NCBI GenBank assembly: GCA_016714165.1
Contig: JADJNU010000002.1
Span: forward strand, 248,001 to 312,000
Direction: 5' to 3'
Origin: Bdellovibrionales bacterium
GTDB lineage: Bacteria > Bdellovibrionota > Bdellovibrionia > Bdellovibrionales > UBA1609
Length of the DNA: 64,000 bases
Shown here piece by piece: positions 1 through 10,256 of this stretch. Each line of letters starts with the position of its first letter. Position 1 is the first letter of the stretch. The notes below the pieces were generated by a model, which had not been told where the DNA came from, ran no database searches, and saw only the letters and a list, made by a program, of their open reading frames with translations. The translations under genes and the position numbers were made by a program.

Positions 1-719
1 AAAGAAAGATCACGAATCAATTCACGATGCTTTTCTATTGTCATTTTCTTATAAGGAATTGCCTGACTGCATCCCGTGTTAATTCCAATCAAAGTGTATC
101 CTTCTCCACCCCACTCTTTCCGACGATTTTGAGAGAGTGCTTTTTCAGACTCACTTAGCTCAATGACGTAAGGATCCCTGACGAATGGGCCGAGCTCCAA
201 ACTCTCGATAAGCAGCTGAGTCTCAGGCTTTTTATTTTTGAAGAATTTCAAATGGTTATCCAATCCTATGCGCCAAAGCTCATCGGCGGCCGGTGTCGCT
301 GGTAAAATAGCCCCCGTTTTGGAATCCGCAACAAAACCAAAAGCCTTTTCGAAATGAGTTTGTTTAGTTACCCCTATGGCCTTCAGTGATTTATCAACGA
401 CGAAACAAAAATCGAATTCCCTCGATGAGAGTTCCAGCAGGTCGTTGGGATGGGTCGTGAGAATTCGATCAATGTATGGATTGTTTTCCAAAAGTTTATC
501 TGCAGGAGACTGGGTGACCCATGTGATGTGGCTCAATGGATATTTGCGCTTCATCGCCAAAAGAATCGATGTCGCCCTCAAAACAGCTCCGAGAGCCTCC
601 AAATGAACGATAAGGATTCGCTCGTTGACTTGTCGATAATCCGCGCAATGAGAATCACAGGGACCAGGATATTGGCAAGGCTTATACCCTGTGAATCGCC
701 CACAATCTGACTGTACCAC
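1..719 (-). CDS. Glycosyltransferase family 9 (ADP-heptose:LPS heptosyltransferase-like), 3' end cut by the window edge
   Basis: An open minus-strand frame of about 239 codons runs off the left edge. The translation contains RILIVHLEALGAVLRATS near residues 35-52, then ITWVTQSPADKLL, and ends near IGINTGCSQAIPYKK. These are the N-terminal strand and mid-protein motif of GT9 heptosyltransferases, which add heptose to LPS core at the inner membrane. GTG at 719 is the first plausible start after a stop; its ribosome binding site is weak. Four cysteines (C6, C15, C21, C25) precede the domain. It closes a lipid A/LPS operon, which fits the role. Donor and acceptor sugars cannot be told. Confidence 0.72.
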   Translation of the reverse strand, partial: MVQSDCGRFTGYKPCQYPGPCDSHCADYRQVNERILIVHLEALGAVLRATSILLAMKRKYPLSHITWVTQSPADKLLENNPYIDRILTTHPNDLLELSSREFDFCFVVDKSLKAIGVTKQTHFEKAFGFVADSKTGAILPATPAADELWRIGLDNHLKFFKNKKPETQLLIESLELGPFVRDPYVIELSESEKALSQNRRKEWGGEGYTLIGINTGCSQAIPYKKMTIEKHRELIRDLS

Positions 720-808
720 TGGATCATTATAAGCTTGATCACCCGTTTAATTCACGACACAAGAAGCGAAAACAAGCCTATGGTTGAGAAAATATCAACT
801 CTGCAGCT

Positions 809-1759
809 CTAAAGGCTAGGTTGAAGACTTTGAAGAGACCCCACCAAAGTACCAATTTTAATCTTACTCTCTATTCGAACGGGAAATTTTCGATCGTCCT
901 TCGTGAGCCAAATAAAAACATCCCCAGTCTTTTGAAACACACCATCTTGTTCAAATTCAATTTTCAGGACTGAGGTTTGGATATCTTTTTCCTTAAATTC
1001 AATGGATTCTTCCCTCACAACTTCTGCACGGAATAAGATATTCTTTCCAGAATCGGCAATCTTGAAAGTTATGATCTTTCCCTGCTTCAAGCTGAAAGTC
1101 CTCAGGTAAAAGATTGCACTCAAGACATTTTGAGAATAGGGCTCTATTTTCCATGAAATTTTCTTGTTCTCTTCTCCCTGATCGCTGGTAACTCGCTTCT
1201 CCCAGAAATCTGCTTCGAGTTTGGCAAAATCATAAACAGATCTACTTTCCTTAATCTGCTTTGACTCTTTTAAATGAACAGCAAGATTGTAAGGAGTCAA
1301 TTCCTCGTAGTCTAAAAATGTTTCGGCCCAATCATCGACTGCGTAGATACGATCAAATAAACTATGGCTCTTAATCCGCATTAAAAAGTGATAAGCTTTT
1401 CTGCCATTGACCTCAACCAATGGGCGGGACTCCAGGGAAAGCTCGCCAGCTCTCATTCTGAAATAGCTCACTGAAAGAACAATTTTCTCTCCCTGTACGA
1501 AGGGATCAACAAGAGGTCCCTTGGACCCTTTTGCCAAACTTGCTTCTGCAGACTGAACCGACCCCTGTGATACCGGGGCTAAGTCACTCACGGGCTTAGT
1601 TTGAGGAATTTCCTTAACTCGAATCATTTTATCGTATTCTTCATTGATCTCTAGCTTTTCTACCTGTTTATATTGAAGTACGCCCGACGCACACGAGAAG
1701 AGAAGGCAAAGTAAATAAAAAAGGAGTCCCCTGTGGACGATTCTTTTAGATTTACCCAA
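809..1759 (-). CDS. DUF3108 family lipoprotein
   Basis: 316 residues. The N-terminus has a basic stretch, a hydrophobic run and a lipobox-like LLFSC (Cys about residue 23), so it is probably a lipoprotein. The region from about residue 85 to the end (VLSVSYFRMRAGELSLESRP through FPVRIESKIKIGTL) matches the beta-rich DUF3108 family, whose exact function is unknown and which is often found near envelope genes. It lies between the LpxL-type acyltransferase (18 bp away) and the heptosyltransferase, so it probably shares their transcript and an outer-membrane role. Residues 24-85 look like a low-complexity linker. Confidence 0.72.
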   Translation of the reverse strand: MGKSKRIVHRGLLFYLLCLLFSCASGVLQYKQVEKLEINEEYDKMIRVKEIPQTKPVSDLAPVSQGSVQSAEASLAKGSKGPLVDPFVQGEKIVLSVSYFRMRAGELSLESRPLVEVNGRKAYHFLMRIKSHSLFDRIYAVDDWAETFLDYEELTPYNLAVHLKESKQIKESRSVYDFAKLEADFWEKRVTSDQGEENKKISWKIEPYSQNVLSAIFYLRTFSLKQGKIITFKIADSGKNILFRAEVVREESIEFKEKDIQTSVLKIEFEQDGVFQKTGDVFIWLTKDDRKFPVRIESKIKIGTLVGSLQSLQPSL

Positions 1760-1777
1760 ATCAGGGCCCTCCGATTA

Positions 1778-2665
1778 CTAGTGGGTGAACTTCTTCCATC
1801 GGCGATGAACCCACATCCATTGGTCCGGATGCAGCCTCACAATTTCCTCTATCTTATCATTAAACTTCTGAGTCATGTGTACAAGAGTGGACTCTTTGTT
1901 TTCCTGCTCTTCCCAGATTAATTCGTCCTCAATCATGATAATTCCTCGACCGTCGTCCTGCCTGTAAATATAAATGGGCAGGATTGGAGAATGAGTTTTT
2001 CGTGCAATTACGGATAACCCGAGAGCACTTCCCGTTTCAATACCAAAAAATTTCGTTTTTGCCCCAATAGGAGGACCCATAAATTGATCTTGAACAAAAA
2101 TAACAAAATGATTGGCCTTCAGGGCCCGCAAAATATCAAAACTGCTATGACGGGCTTTGATGAAACGAGTGCCCATTTTTTCCCTTAGCCCAAACCATAG
2201 CCGATTGATCCACTCAATTTTAAATTCCTTGGAGATCAAATGAACTGGCAAGCCCTTGAGAGAAAGTGCAGCAGTTCCAAAATCGCCAGCTCCCAAATGA
2301 CAGGTCAACAAGCAGACCCCACGCTCTCTCTTTTGCGCTTCCAACAACTTGTCATAACCATAAATAGTGAAATAGCGAGACAAATTCTGAGTCTTCAAGA
2401 AAGGAAAATAACAAAATTCCACAGCTGTCCGACCCATGTTACACAATGAACGGCGGCCAATTTTCAAATGTTCTTTATATGTAAGATTTGGAAATGCTCT
2501 TTGAAGATTTTCAAGAACAAGCTGGCGTCGGATACGTAAAATATCAAACCACAAAATACCAATGAGGTCTCCCAAGGCAAGTTGGATGCGCCTTGGCAAC
2601 GAAATGACGCATAAACACATTCCTTTAACTAACCAAGCACAAGATTTCTGCATCCAATTTGTCAC
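1778..2665 (-). CDS. LpxL/HtrB-type lipid A acyltransferase
   Basis: 295 residues of the lysophospholipid acyltransferase fold that adds a secondary acyl chain to Kdo-lipid A precursors at the inner membrane. The catalytic HxxxxD motif is visible as CHLGAGDFGT (about residues 121-130). An N-terminal hydrophobic segment (residues 10-45) gives membrane association. FVQDQFMGPP and the C-terminal DQWMWVHRRWK are typical of the family. It overlaps the end of lpxK by 41 bp if the first ATG is used; ATG codons at residues 5 and 16 are alternatives. Whether it acts as LpxL or LpxM cannot be decided from sequence alone. Confidence 0.85.
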   Translation of the reverse strand: MTNWMQKSCAWLVKGMCLCVISLPRRIQLALGDLIGILWFDILRIRRQLVLENLQRAFPNLTYKEHLKIGRRSLCNMGRTAVEFCYFPFLKTQNLSRYFTIYGYDKLLEAQKRERGVCLLTCHLGAGDFGTAALSLKGLPVHLISKEFKIEWINRLWFGLREKMGTRFIKARHSSFDILRALKANHFVIFVQDQFMGPPIGAKTKFFGIETGSALGLSVIARKTHSPILPIYIYRQDDGRGIIMIEDELIWEEQENKESTLVHMTQKFNDKIEEIVRLHPDQWMWVHRRWKKFTH

Positions 2666-3632
2666 GCCCGTCTCCCCATAACAGCCCTAGCCTTGCTTCA
2701 AAGAGAAGCCCCGTGAGGTCACTGTGCCCAATGAGTTTGGTCAAATCTTTACTCGTTGTTAATACCTTATTTACTTGGGCCTTTTTTAGGTCACTCAGAA
2801 TATTTTGCACGTCAGCTTGAGAATAATCATGATGATCTACAAAGATCGAATGTCCCCTTATCGAATAACCCGCCTGCTTAGCTAAGGATTCGAAGGATGA
2901 AGGATTTCCTATACCAGAAACAAGCCAAACGGCCTCAGCTTTTTTCAAGGCAATGCCGTCCGCAACTGAGCGCGTTTCCAACAAACTATAGCTCACCTCT
3001 ATAATCCGATCCAACGAAACCCATTTCTCTACTGCCTGTCGCCAAGCCGCGCAGTTTTCTTCGCTGCCTAGATTTCTCTTATTGAGAACAACAAAGTGAG
3101 CTCTTTCCAAAGAACTCAGCCTCTCCCGCGCTCTCCCTTTCGGCAAGGAATTTAAATGCCAAAGTGGGGCTGAAAGATCACAAACCACAATGTCCATTTG
3201 TCTATGGAGCCGCCGGTGTTGAAAAGCATCATCGGCAAGGAACCATCTCACGGGTGTTTGCTCTAGGAGCATCTCGCCTGCCAAAACGCGATCAGGATGA
3301 ACAAACACAGGAATATCAGGAAATCTTCTCGCCAACATTGTCGGTTCATCACCCCAGATCGGTATTGCATGAACATCAGATGAGACTCTCTGAACGCCCT
3401 TGTAAGATCCCTTGTATCCTCGACTGATAACGCCGACTGGGATTTTCAATTGCTGGGACCAGGCCACAAGGTCCGCAACAATGGGAGTTTTTCCTGTTCC
3501 ACCGGCCGTGAGATTACCGACGCTGACAACAGGTACGCTCAGTTTGTGACTCAGACAGATACCCGAATCGTAGAACCAATTCCGCAAACTCATGACTCCC
3601 TGATAGAGAAAGCCAAAAGGATCAGAGTCCAT
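2625..3632 (-). CDS. lpxK: Tetraacyldisaccharide 4'-kinase LpxK
   Basis: Phosphorylates the 4' position of the lipid A disaccharide at the inner membrane. The P-loop is GNLTAGGTGKTP, followed by VISRGYKG, GDEPTMLARRF and FLADDAFQHRRL, all characteristic of LpxK. The open frame extends to 3791, but the upstream part overlaps the true C-terminus of lpxB in another frame. I place the start at ATG 3632 (protein begins MDSDPFGFLYQG), which has an AAAGG upstream and overlaps the lpxB stop by about 11 bp. ATG 3650 is an alternative. About 335 residues, normal for the family. Confidence 0.9.
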   Translation of the reverse strand: MDSDPFGFLYQGVMSLRNWFYDSGICLSHKLSVPVVSVGNLTAGGTGKTPIVADLVAWSQQLKIPVGVISRGYKGSYKGVQRVSSDVHAIPIWGDEPTMLARRFPDIPVFVHPDRVLAGEMLLEQTPVRWFLADDAFQHRRLHRQMDIVVCDLSAPLWHLNSLPKGRARERLSSLERAHFVVLNKRNLGSEENCAAWRQAVEKWVSLDRIIEVSYSLLETRSVADGIALKKAEAVWLVSGIGNPSSFESLAKQAGYSIRGHSIFVDHHDYSQADVQNILSDLKKAQVNKVLTTSKDLTKLIGHSDLTGLLFEARLGLLWGDGRDKLDAEILCLVS

Positions 3633-4819
3633 GTTCAGAGGACCTTTCATCTTTCTGAATCCCATTTTTGGGAGATAAAAACATTTCCAATTCTTCTGCG
3701 ACTCTGACTGTTGCTCCCTTTCTTCCAAGGCGATTTTTTGCTTCATGCATTTCAAGAGACATCTGCTGCCGCGCCTCTGGCGATTCGACAAGCAAACTCA
3801 GAGATTCTCCCAGAACTGTCGGGTTAGCACGATCCTGAAAAAACTCAGGACAAGTTTTCTTTGCCCAAAATCAAATTGATCATTCCAAAGTACGGGATGT
3901 GTTTCACAAATTTTTTTGCCAAATATGCTGTGAGAGAATTCATGCGATACATGATAATCATGGGCTTCTCGAGAAGACCCACCAGAAGCGTGGCGGTCCC
4001 ACTAGCAGCGAGAACAACGTCTGTCATTTTCACCATGTCGATCGGAGACATCTGAATAATCCTCAACGGTATTTTAATATCACCCATAGCAAGCTGTAGT
4101 TTTTCCTTATCCAAAGTGGGTGCAACCAAGAGCGCCACTTTCAATCGTGGAAATTTTTTAAGAAGCCATTCGGCCGTTTCGAGCTGGATATGAAGATGAT
4201 GCTTAATCTCTGATTCGCGACTTCCCGGCATAAGCCCCAAAAGCACGTCATCAGATTTGATTCCAAAGCGATTTCGGACACGGTCACTCTCTTCCTCATT
4301 AGAACCTACCTCATCCAACTCATCTAAAAGGGGGTGACCAACAAATTGGCATGGAACTTTATGATTATCATAAAACTCCTTCTCAAAAGGAAAGAGGACA
4401 AGCATTTTGTCTACGCACTTTTTGATGGTCTTGACCCTTCCCTGTCTCCAAGCCCAAACTTGCGGGGAAATATAATAAACGACAGGTATTCCCAATTTCT
4501 TGAGTTTTGCTGCTAGCCTAAGATTAAAATCGGGATAATCCAGCAATAAAGCGACATCAGGACGTCGCTTCTTCGCCTCTGCCAAAAGGCTGTTAAAGGC
4601 CCCCTTGATAATACCCCAATGAGAAATCACCTCTTGAATTCCCACAACGGCCATTTCCTCAGATTTGCCAAGGCGCTCAAATCCAAGATCTTCCATTGCT
4701 CTGGTTCCAACACCAAAAGCTCTCAAATCTCTATTTTGTCTTTTCCAATATTCAAGCAATCGCTGAGCATAGAGCGCACTTGAGGCCTCCGCTGCAACTA
4801 CCAGCACCTGAAAACTCAT
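3622..4819 (-). CDS. lpxB: Lipid-A-disaccharide synthase LpxB, frameshifted near its 3' end
   Basis: Condenses UDP-2,3-diacylglucosamine with lipid X. The first frame (4819 to 3845) has LpxB hallmarks: VLVVAAEASS, YISPQVWAWRQGR, LPGSRESEIKHH-type text (LMPGSRESEIKHH) and ASGTATLL. It hits TGA after GKENLS. Reading +1 from about 3850 continues as PEFFQDRANPTVLGESLS and runs to TGA at 3622, restoring the normal C-terminus and a total near 398 residues. The interval is 3n+1, so one extra base is present. Because the gene is essential where lipid A is made and similar breaks occur in its neighbours, I favour sequencing error. It overlaps the upstream oxidoreductase by 4 bp. Confidence 0.88.
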
Positions 4820-5778
4820 TGGGCCACAACCCGCTCCCGACGCTGGCGTATTTCTCGATCAATCTGTTCGGCCAGTCTCAAAGCAACAAGCCCATCATGC
4901 CCACTCACGATAGGTGCGGTTTGCTTCTGAATACAATCGACAAAAGCTATCGTCTCCGCCATGAGGGCGTCACCTTTTTCCAGATTCCAACTCTGCTGCT
5001 CCAGAGGGACGTTTTCACCACTCCAATCTCCCGTTTTGGTCAGAAGAGCCACTTCTCCCCCTCCAAAATCCATTGATAAGTATTGATTGGCTTGAAAAAC
5101 TCGAAATTTTCTCTCAGATTTTTGTGATACGCGAGAGGCGGTGATATTTGCAACTGCTCCACACTTAAATTCAACTCTCGCGTTTGCAATATCAATCTCC
5201 CTTGTCAAAACAGGAGTGCCGATCGCTGAGACCGCAACGGGCTCGCTATTAACCAAGGACAAGACCACATCAAGATCATGAATCATAAGATCGAGAACAA
5301 CAGAGACGTCAAATCCGCGAGGTTTAAAGGGCGCAAGGCGGTGACATTCCATAAATAAGGGATTTTTTAATCTTTCCCTTACCGCAATAAAAGCCGGATT
5401 AAACCTCTCAATGTGTCCAACTTGGAGCTTCAAGCCATGTGTCTCGGCCAGCCGACAAAGCTCCTCACCCTCTTTGGAGTTCATCGTCATCGGCTTTTCA
5501 ACCTGCACATGAACCCTATTTTCTAAAAAAAATTTAGCAATTTCAAAATGAGAGCTCGTGGTAGAAGCAACCGTCACCGCATCTACCTGACGAACTAGCG
5601 ATTTATAGTCGGCAAATGATGGGACTCCCAGTTCACGCCCAACCTCCTGGCTCCTCTCCTTACTTGAATCGCAAACTCCCACCAAATCGACATTGGGTAG
5701 GGCCTTATATTTTTGGGCGTGGAATCGGCCCAAATATCCAACTCCAATGACGGCACACCGCAAGGGGCTCTGCTTCAT
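4816..5778 (-). CDS. Gfo/Idh/MocA NAD(P)-dependent oxidoreductase in the lipid A operon
   Basis: 320 residues. A Rossmann fold starts at GVGYLGRFH, followed by the family's EKP motif (VQVEKPMTMN, about residues 93-102) and a C-terminal alpha/beta domain with HIERFNPAF. It sits exactly between lpxA and lpxB with 4-bp overlaps at both ends, so it is translationally coupled to lipid A synthesis. GnnA, which oxidises UDP-GlcNAc at C3 before amination by GnnB, belongs to this family and is also found beside lpxA. No GnnB-like DegT aminotransferase is visible in this window, so a GnnA role is only inference. Confidence 0.82.
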   Translation of the reverse strand: MKQSPLRCAVIGVGYLGRFHAQKYKALPNVDLVGVCDSSKERSQEVGRELGVPSFADYKSLVRQVDAVTVASTTSSHFEIAKFFLENRVHVQVEKPMTMNSKEGEELCRLAETHGLKLQVGHIERFNPAFIAVRERLKNPLFMECHRLAPFKPRGFDVSVVLDLMIHDLDVVLSLVNSEPVAVSAIGTPVLTREIDIANARVEFKCGAVANITASRVSQKSERKFRVFQANQYLSMDFGGGEVALLTKTGDWSGENVPLEQQSWNLEKGDALMAETIAFVDCIQKQTAPIVSGHDGLVALRLAEQIDREIRQRRERVVAQ

Positions 5779-6558
5779 CGAGCAATTCCCTTTTTGGACT
5801 GTCGAACAAAGTCCAATAATCTTCCAATTTCGTCAGAGGGTTGGCAAAGTCGCTCAATTTTCTCAACGGCCTCTTCAATTGTTCCCTCGCCTCTAATCAA
5901 AAATCGAATAGCCCGATGAATACTTTCTATTGTCTCCTTAGAATATCCAAAACGCTCCAAACCAATTTTATTCGTGGCCCTTATTGTCGCGTAATTGCCT
6001 GCGGCAATTGAATAGGGAAGAATATCCTTATTCACAGCCGTATCACCCGCAATATAACAGTGCGTACCCAAAGTGATAAACTGGCTAAATAAACACCCAC
6101 CGCTGATTTTCACGTGGTCCTCAACTATGACATGCCCAGCAAATTGGGCACAATTGGCGACAACAACCTCATTGCCAATCTTGCAATCGTGAGCCAAGTG
6201 AACATAGGCCATAAAAAGGCAATCGTTACCAATGACCGTCGTACCTCCCCCTTTCGGAGTACCTAAGTTCAGGGTGCAAAACTCACGAATCGTATTATTG
6301 TCACCAATTACAAGCTTGGTGACTTCACCCTTATACGTGAGGTCCTGTGGGGGAGTTCCGACCGAAGCACCTTGAAGAAAGTGGTTACCGCTCCCAATTT
6401 CAACAATTCCGGCTTCATTTCCAATGACAACATGACTCTCGATCACACAGCCCTTCCCAATTTTGGTCTTTCCCTTGATCACGGAATAGGGTCCGATGGA
6501 CACGTCCATCCGCTAAATCTGCCTCTTTTGAGACAATGGCTGTAGGATGTATAGACAA
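5775..6558 (-). CDS. lpxA: UDP-GlcNAc acyltransferase LpxA, frameshifted near its 5' end
   Basis: First step of lipid A synthesis. Left-handed beta-helix hexapeptide repeats are evident (VSIGPYSVIKGKTKIGKG, VVIGNEAG), with the signatures FREFCTLN-like IREFCTLN and HLAHDCKIGN carrying the catalytic His. The clean frame starts only at 6509. Upstream in another frame the expected N-terminus SIHPTAIVSKEADLADG is present, beginning at TTG 6558 behind a GGAG. The two frames meet near 6500; length 3n+1 implies one inserted base. Restored length is about 260 residues, as in E. coli. Probably a sequencing indel. It overlaps the Gfo/Idh gene by 4 bp. Confidence 0.88.
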
Positions 6559-6576
6559 TTTGCTCACTCCAGAAAA

Positions 6577-7039
6577 TCAGTTGGACTGGGGACTCACGTC
6601 TGTCATATAGGCCATAATTTCGGCCTCAGCAACCTTTTGATGGTCCACCTCAATAAAGCAACCCATGAGAATCATATTCTTACGCTCGCGCAAAATTTCG
6701 GCCTTTATGATCATTGCATCTCCGGGAACAACGGGAACGCGAAATTTGGCATTTCTGATAAAGGCAATCGCCACATCCATTTGTGGATCCGTTGGTCGAT
6801 ATGCCGCCAACGCCCCCGCCTGAGCCATCGCCTCAATGAGAATAACGCCTGGCACCACTGATCGATGAGGAAAATGTCCCGTAAAAAAGTGCTCATTGAT
6901 AGTCATGTTCTTAAGGGCAATAATTTTCCACCCCTCCCGCGAATTCGGAGAGGGACCTTCAGTTCTAGCAATAAGCTTATCCACGAAGAAAAAAGGATAC
7001 CTGTGAGGAAGAATTTTTTTGAATTTGATCAGCCCTCAT
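6577..7039 (-). CDS. fabZ: 3-hydroxyacyl-ACP dehydratase FabZ, frameshifted at a homopolymer
   Basis: Dehydrates 3-hydroxyacyl-ACP in fatty acid elongation and commonly precedes lpxA. The hot-dog fold signature GHFPHRSVVPGVILIEAMAQ, with catalytic His and Glu, is clear. The clean frame begins at 6984 (MDKLIART), but the family N-terminus ILPHRYPFFFVDKLIA continues upstream, and ATG 7039 (MRADQIQK) lies in a second frame. The join is at a run of seven A (minus strand, 7014-7020); six would keep the frame. This is a typical homopolymer indel. lpxA starts 18 bp downstream. Confidence 0.88.
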
Positions 7040-7114
7040 ACCCGGTTCTAACGGAAATCCCATTCCCAACCCCAATTCATCTTTTCATAAAATGTAATTG
7101 TTCAACTTCGAAAA

Positions 7115-7639
7115 CTATTTTGCCGCCTCGAAGTCCTTGATTAAGCGGTCCGTCAAGTCGACCTCTTTTACCGCAAAGAGAACATTCTGCTCAGACTTCT
7201 CCAAGACCATTGTGTACCCTTCCTTCTGCGCCACCTTTTCAAGAATTTCCCTCAGTTTTTTTACAATCGGCAAAGTCAAGTCACGCTCCTTCTTTTGAAT
7301 CTCAAGCTGACTTTGACCAACCAATTCCTGATATTTCATCATCTGTGTCCGAATTTCATTGGTCTTTTTTTCCTTTACTTCATCAGAAAGAACCAACTTC
7401 TTTTTTTCGAAATCTTCATTCATTGCCTTAATATCGGCTTCCTTCTTTTCAAGTTCTTTCTTTTTCTTGTTGAATTCTGCTTCAAGGGTCTCTTTCGCTT
7501 TCTTCCCCACCGTGGTTGTTTGAATTGCTTTTTGCATGTCCACATAACCAAGCTTTAAGGGTGTCTCCGCCCAAACAGAAGCCGAAAGAGCGAACAATAG
7601 CATCCCGATAGCACTTTTGCCGAACCTTGAAAATATCAC
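7115..7639 (-). CDS. skp: Periplasmic chaperone Skp/OmpH
   Basis: 174 residues: signal peptide (SAIGMLLFALSASVWA, cleavage about residue 24), then LKLGYVDMQKAIQTT, the conserved start of the mature OmpH family, then a long charged coiled coil (residues 50-120) forming the tentacles, and a C-terminal beta strand. Skp holds unfolded outer-membrane proteins in the periplasm for delivery to BamA, whose gene is immediately upstream (64 bp). The length fits the family. Confidence 0.9.
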   Translation of the reverse strand: MIFSRFGKSAIGMLLFALSASVWAETPLKLGYVDMQKAIQTTTVGKKAKETLEAEFNKKKKELEKKEADIKAMNEDFEKKKLVLSDEVKEKKTNEIRTQMMKYQELVGQSQLEIQKKERDLTLPIVKKLREILEKVAQKEGYTMVLEKSEQNVLFAVKEVDLTDRLIKDFEAAK

Positions 7640-7703
7640 TTTTTTTACCTCACTTTAACCTGGTCAATAATTAGTCTATGAAACCCGCTCATTAAAACAC
7701 AAT

Positions 7704-10096
7704 TTAGAATGGAGCACCAATAGCAAATTGGAAGTTAATCGAATCCTCTCTGAACTGCAATTTCCTCTCAAATGGGAATCCCCATTCGAATCGAAGTGGA
7801 CCGATCGGCGAAAACCAACGAAATCCAAATCCCGCATCGCTTCGAAAATCACTCAATGCCAGGGTATCATCGGCATTACCAATATCATAAAAAACAACGC
7901 CATTGATATTTGCCTCGGTAATGAGTGGGAACTGAAATTCAAGGTTGTAATAGAATTGTTGAGTTCCGCCATAAGGACGAAGCGCCGTGTAGCTCGCATA
8001 CTGATCGCCTGCTGCTATCGCTTCATCATAGGCCTTCTGACTCCTGACCTTTTTCCCTATCGAAAACCAATCATATCCACGAAGACTGTTCGCTCCTCCC
8101 AATAAAAATAATTCGTTAAAGGGCTCGCTCTTACCTGGATCATTGGATTGAATGAAACCATAAGTTAAATTGTTTCGCCATATCAAGTCCCAAAACAGCC
8201 TCTTGTAATACCTGAAGGTTCCGAAACCTTTGTGTAAGAAAGATCCCCACCGATCCCCGCATATTCAAGGTTTAAGCTTGAAAAGAGACCGTCTTTCGGT
8301 GCAAATCGATCATCTCGCTTGTCATATTCGAGTGTCACAGTCACAGAACTGGTGACACCGTTAACTGTTTCAACAGGAAAAATGGTCGGATCGCCTTCAC
8401 TGCTCAGTTCAATATCCGTGTCGTCAATTTTATAACGCAAAAAGCCTTTGAGATACGGAGCGAGAGGATGCCCAATTCGAACCGCTCCTCCATTCTTAGT
8501 TTCTTGATACTCACTCAAAATACGTCGACTCTGATAAGCGTCAAATCCCACCGACCACTCGGTATCCCTAAAGTAGGGTTCGGTAAAGTTGATGTTAAAC
8601 TGAGACTGTTTCTTACTGAGATCAAGGGAAACGCTTAATTTCTGCCCTTTGCCCAGCAAATTTGTCTGGCTGACCTGGCCATTAAATACAAAGCCCGCGT
8701 AGGTACTGTACCCTGCTCCAACTTGTATTGTTCCTGTGTTTCTCTCCTTGACGACAATGTCGATATCCATTCGATCATTGTTTCCTTTTGGAGTTCTACT
8801 ATTGAAAGTGACGTCTTCAAAATAGCCGAGACGCTTGACGTTGGCTATGGACTCTCGCTTGCGAGTCTCATTGTAAAGCTCTCCTTCGTTTATCTGAAAT
8901 TCGCGCCGAACAACCTTGTCCCGCGTTTTTGTATTCCCCAATACATTGATTCGTCCAATATAAACTTTATTGCCCTTGTCTATTTCAAAGGTAACATCCA
9001 CCCTCTTGTCTTTTTCTCGAATTGAGGTCCGAGGAATAATATTGGCGAAAGCGTAACCCAGATCACCGTACTTTGCCTGCAAGACGCGTAAGTCATTTTG
9101 CAGAGTCTCATAGACGAACTGGTTGCCCTCCTTAATGCCCACTTGGGCCATCAATTCTTCGTTGGAAAATAAGAGATCTCCCGTGAAATCAACCCCACCA
9201 ATGTCAAATTGGTCACCTTCATCAACCCGAATTGTGATGTAGATGCCCTTTTTGTCTGGGGTTACATAAACCTGAGGGCGATCTATTTTCACCTGAACAA
9301 ATCCCTCATTAAAGTAAAGAAAATTCAAGATCTGCATGTCCCGATCAAAGGCGTCTTGCTTAAAAGATCCGGACCCCCCCAAAAAACTAAAAAAACCACC
9401 TTCCTGAGTGGCCATCACTGATTTTAACTTGCCGCTCCTCAGCTTTTTGTTCCCAATGAAGCTCACACGCTTCACTTTTACCATTTCATTTTCTTCGATA
9501 TCGAATCGCAGATTAACGCTCTCATTTTCCTTTACAGTCACTAGGCTGTGATTGATGCGGGCTAAAAAATACCCTTTTTCTTCGTAAAGTTTTTCCATTT
9601 TCTGAACGGCTTCTCGAATCTTAGTGTAATCGAGTATCTGATAGGCTTTCAAACCCGAAGCTTCAGACAAAGCTGTGTCATCCACTTCGGAATTACCCTT
9701 GTATTCAATCGAAACAATCGAAGGCTTTTCGACCACGGTATAGGTCAAAACAGCTCCATCCCCTCTGTCTTCCTGGTCAACAACAACATCGTAAAAAAAG
9801 CCGGATTTAAAGAGTTCCTTCACGTCCTGTCGAATCTTCTCGGAACTCAAAGGTTCACCTTCAAGTGTTTTCAGACGGGCTCGAATGGCATCCTCTTCGA
9901 TCTTTCTATTCCCTTTGATAGCAATTTTTCGAACAATTAAAATGGTGGGATGAATGGGAGCGGCCTTACTGACAGAAGTTACCTTTTTTGAAGAGCGACG
10001 AGCAGCAGGCTCCCGCGCTCCCTCGATCTCCTGTCCCAAGACCGCATGCAAGGGAACAATCATTGCCATCAATAAGCCAACTACGAGTCTCGTCAA
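7704..10096 (-). CDS. bamA: Outer membrane assembly factor BamA, frameshifted in the barrel
   Basis: Central BAM pore that inserts beta-barrel proteins. Signal peptide, then five POTRA-like repeats (from about residue 50, starting IRKIAIKGNRKIEED) and a C-terminal 16-strand barrel. The first frame stops at 8183 after LSYTKVSEPSG. The other frame continues as TFRYYKRLFWDLIWRNNLTY and ends at 7704 with the conserved barrel close (FEWGFPF and terminal IGAPF). The interval is 3n+2, implying one missing base; GG for GGG near 8220 would explain it. About 797 residues when restored. Followed by skp. Confidence 0.9.
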
Positions 10097-10256
10097 GGTG
10101 AGAAATTCCTAATGGTTTTAAATACTTAAAGTCAGACTGAGACCGGAGCCTAGCCCGAAGCGGCGGGTTTGTCAAAATCTGCGAGAAGGGATGTTTCCAT
10201 TTTTTTTCAGCAACGCACATTGCCGTCAAGCAAAACCCCTATAAACTCCCTGTAAC

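Noticed and set aside
376..710. Two short plus-strand open frames
   Set aside because: They lie opposite a well-supported heptosyltransferase-like frame that matches family motifs throughout.
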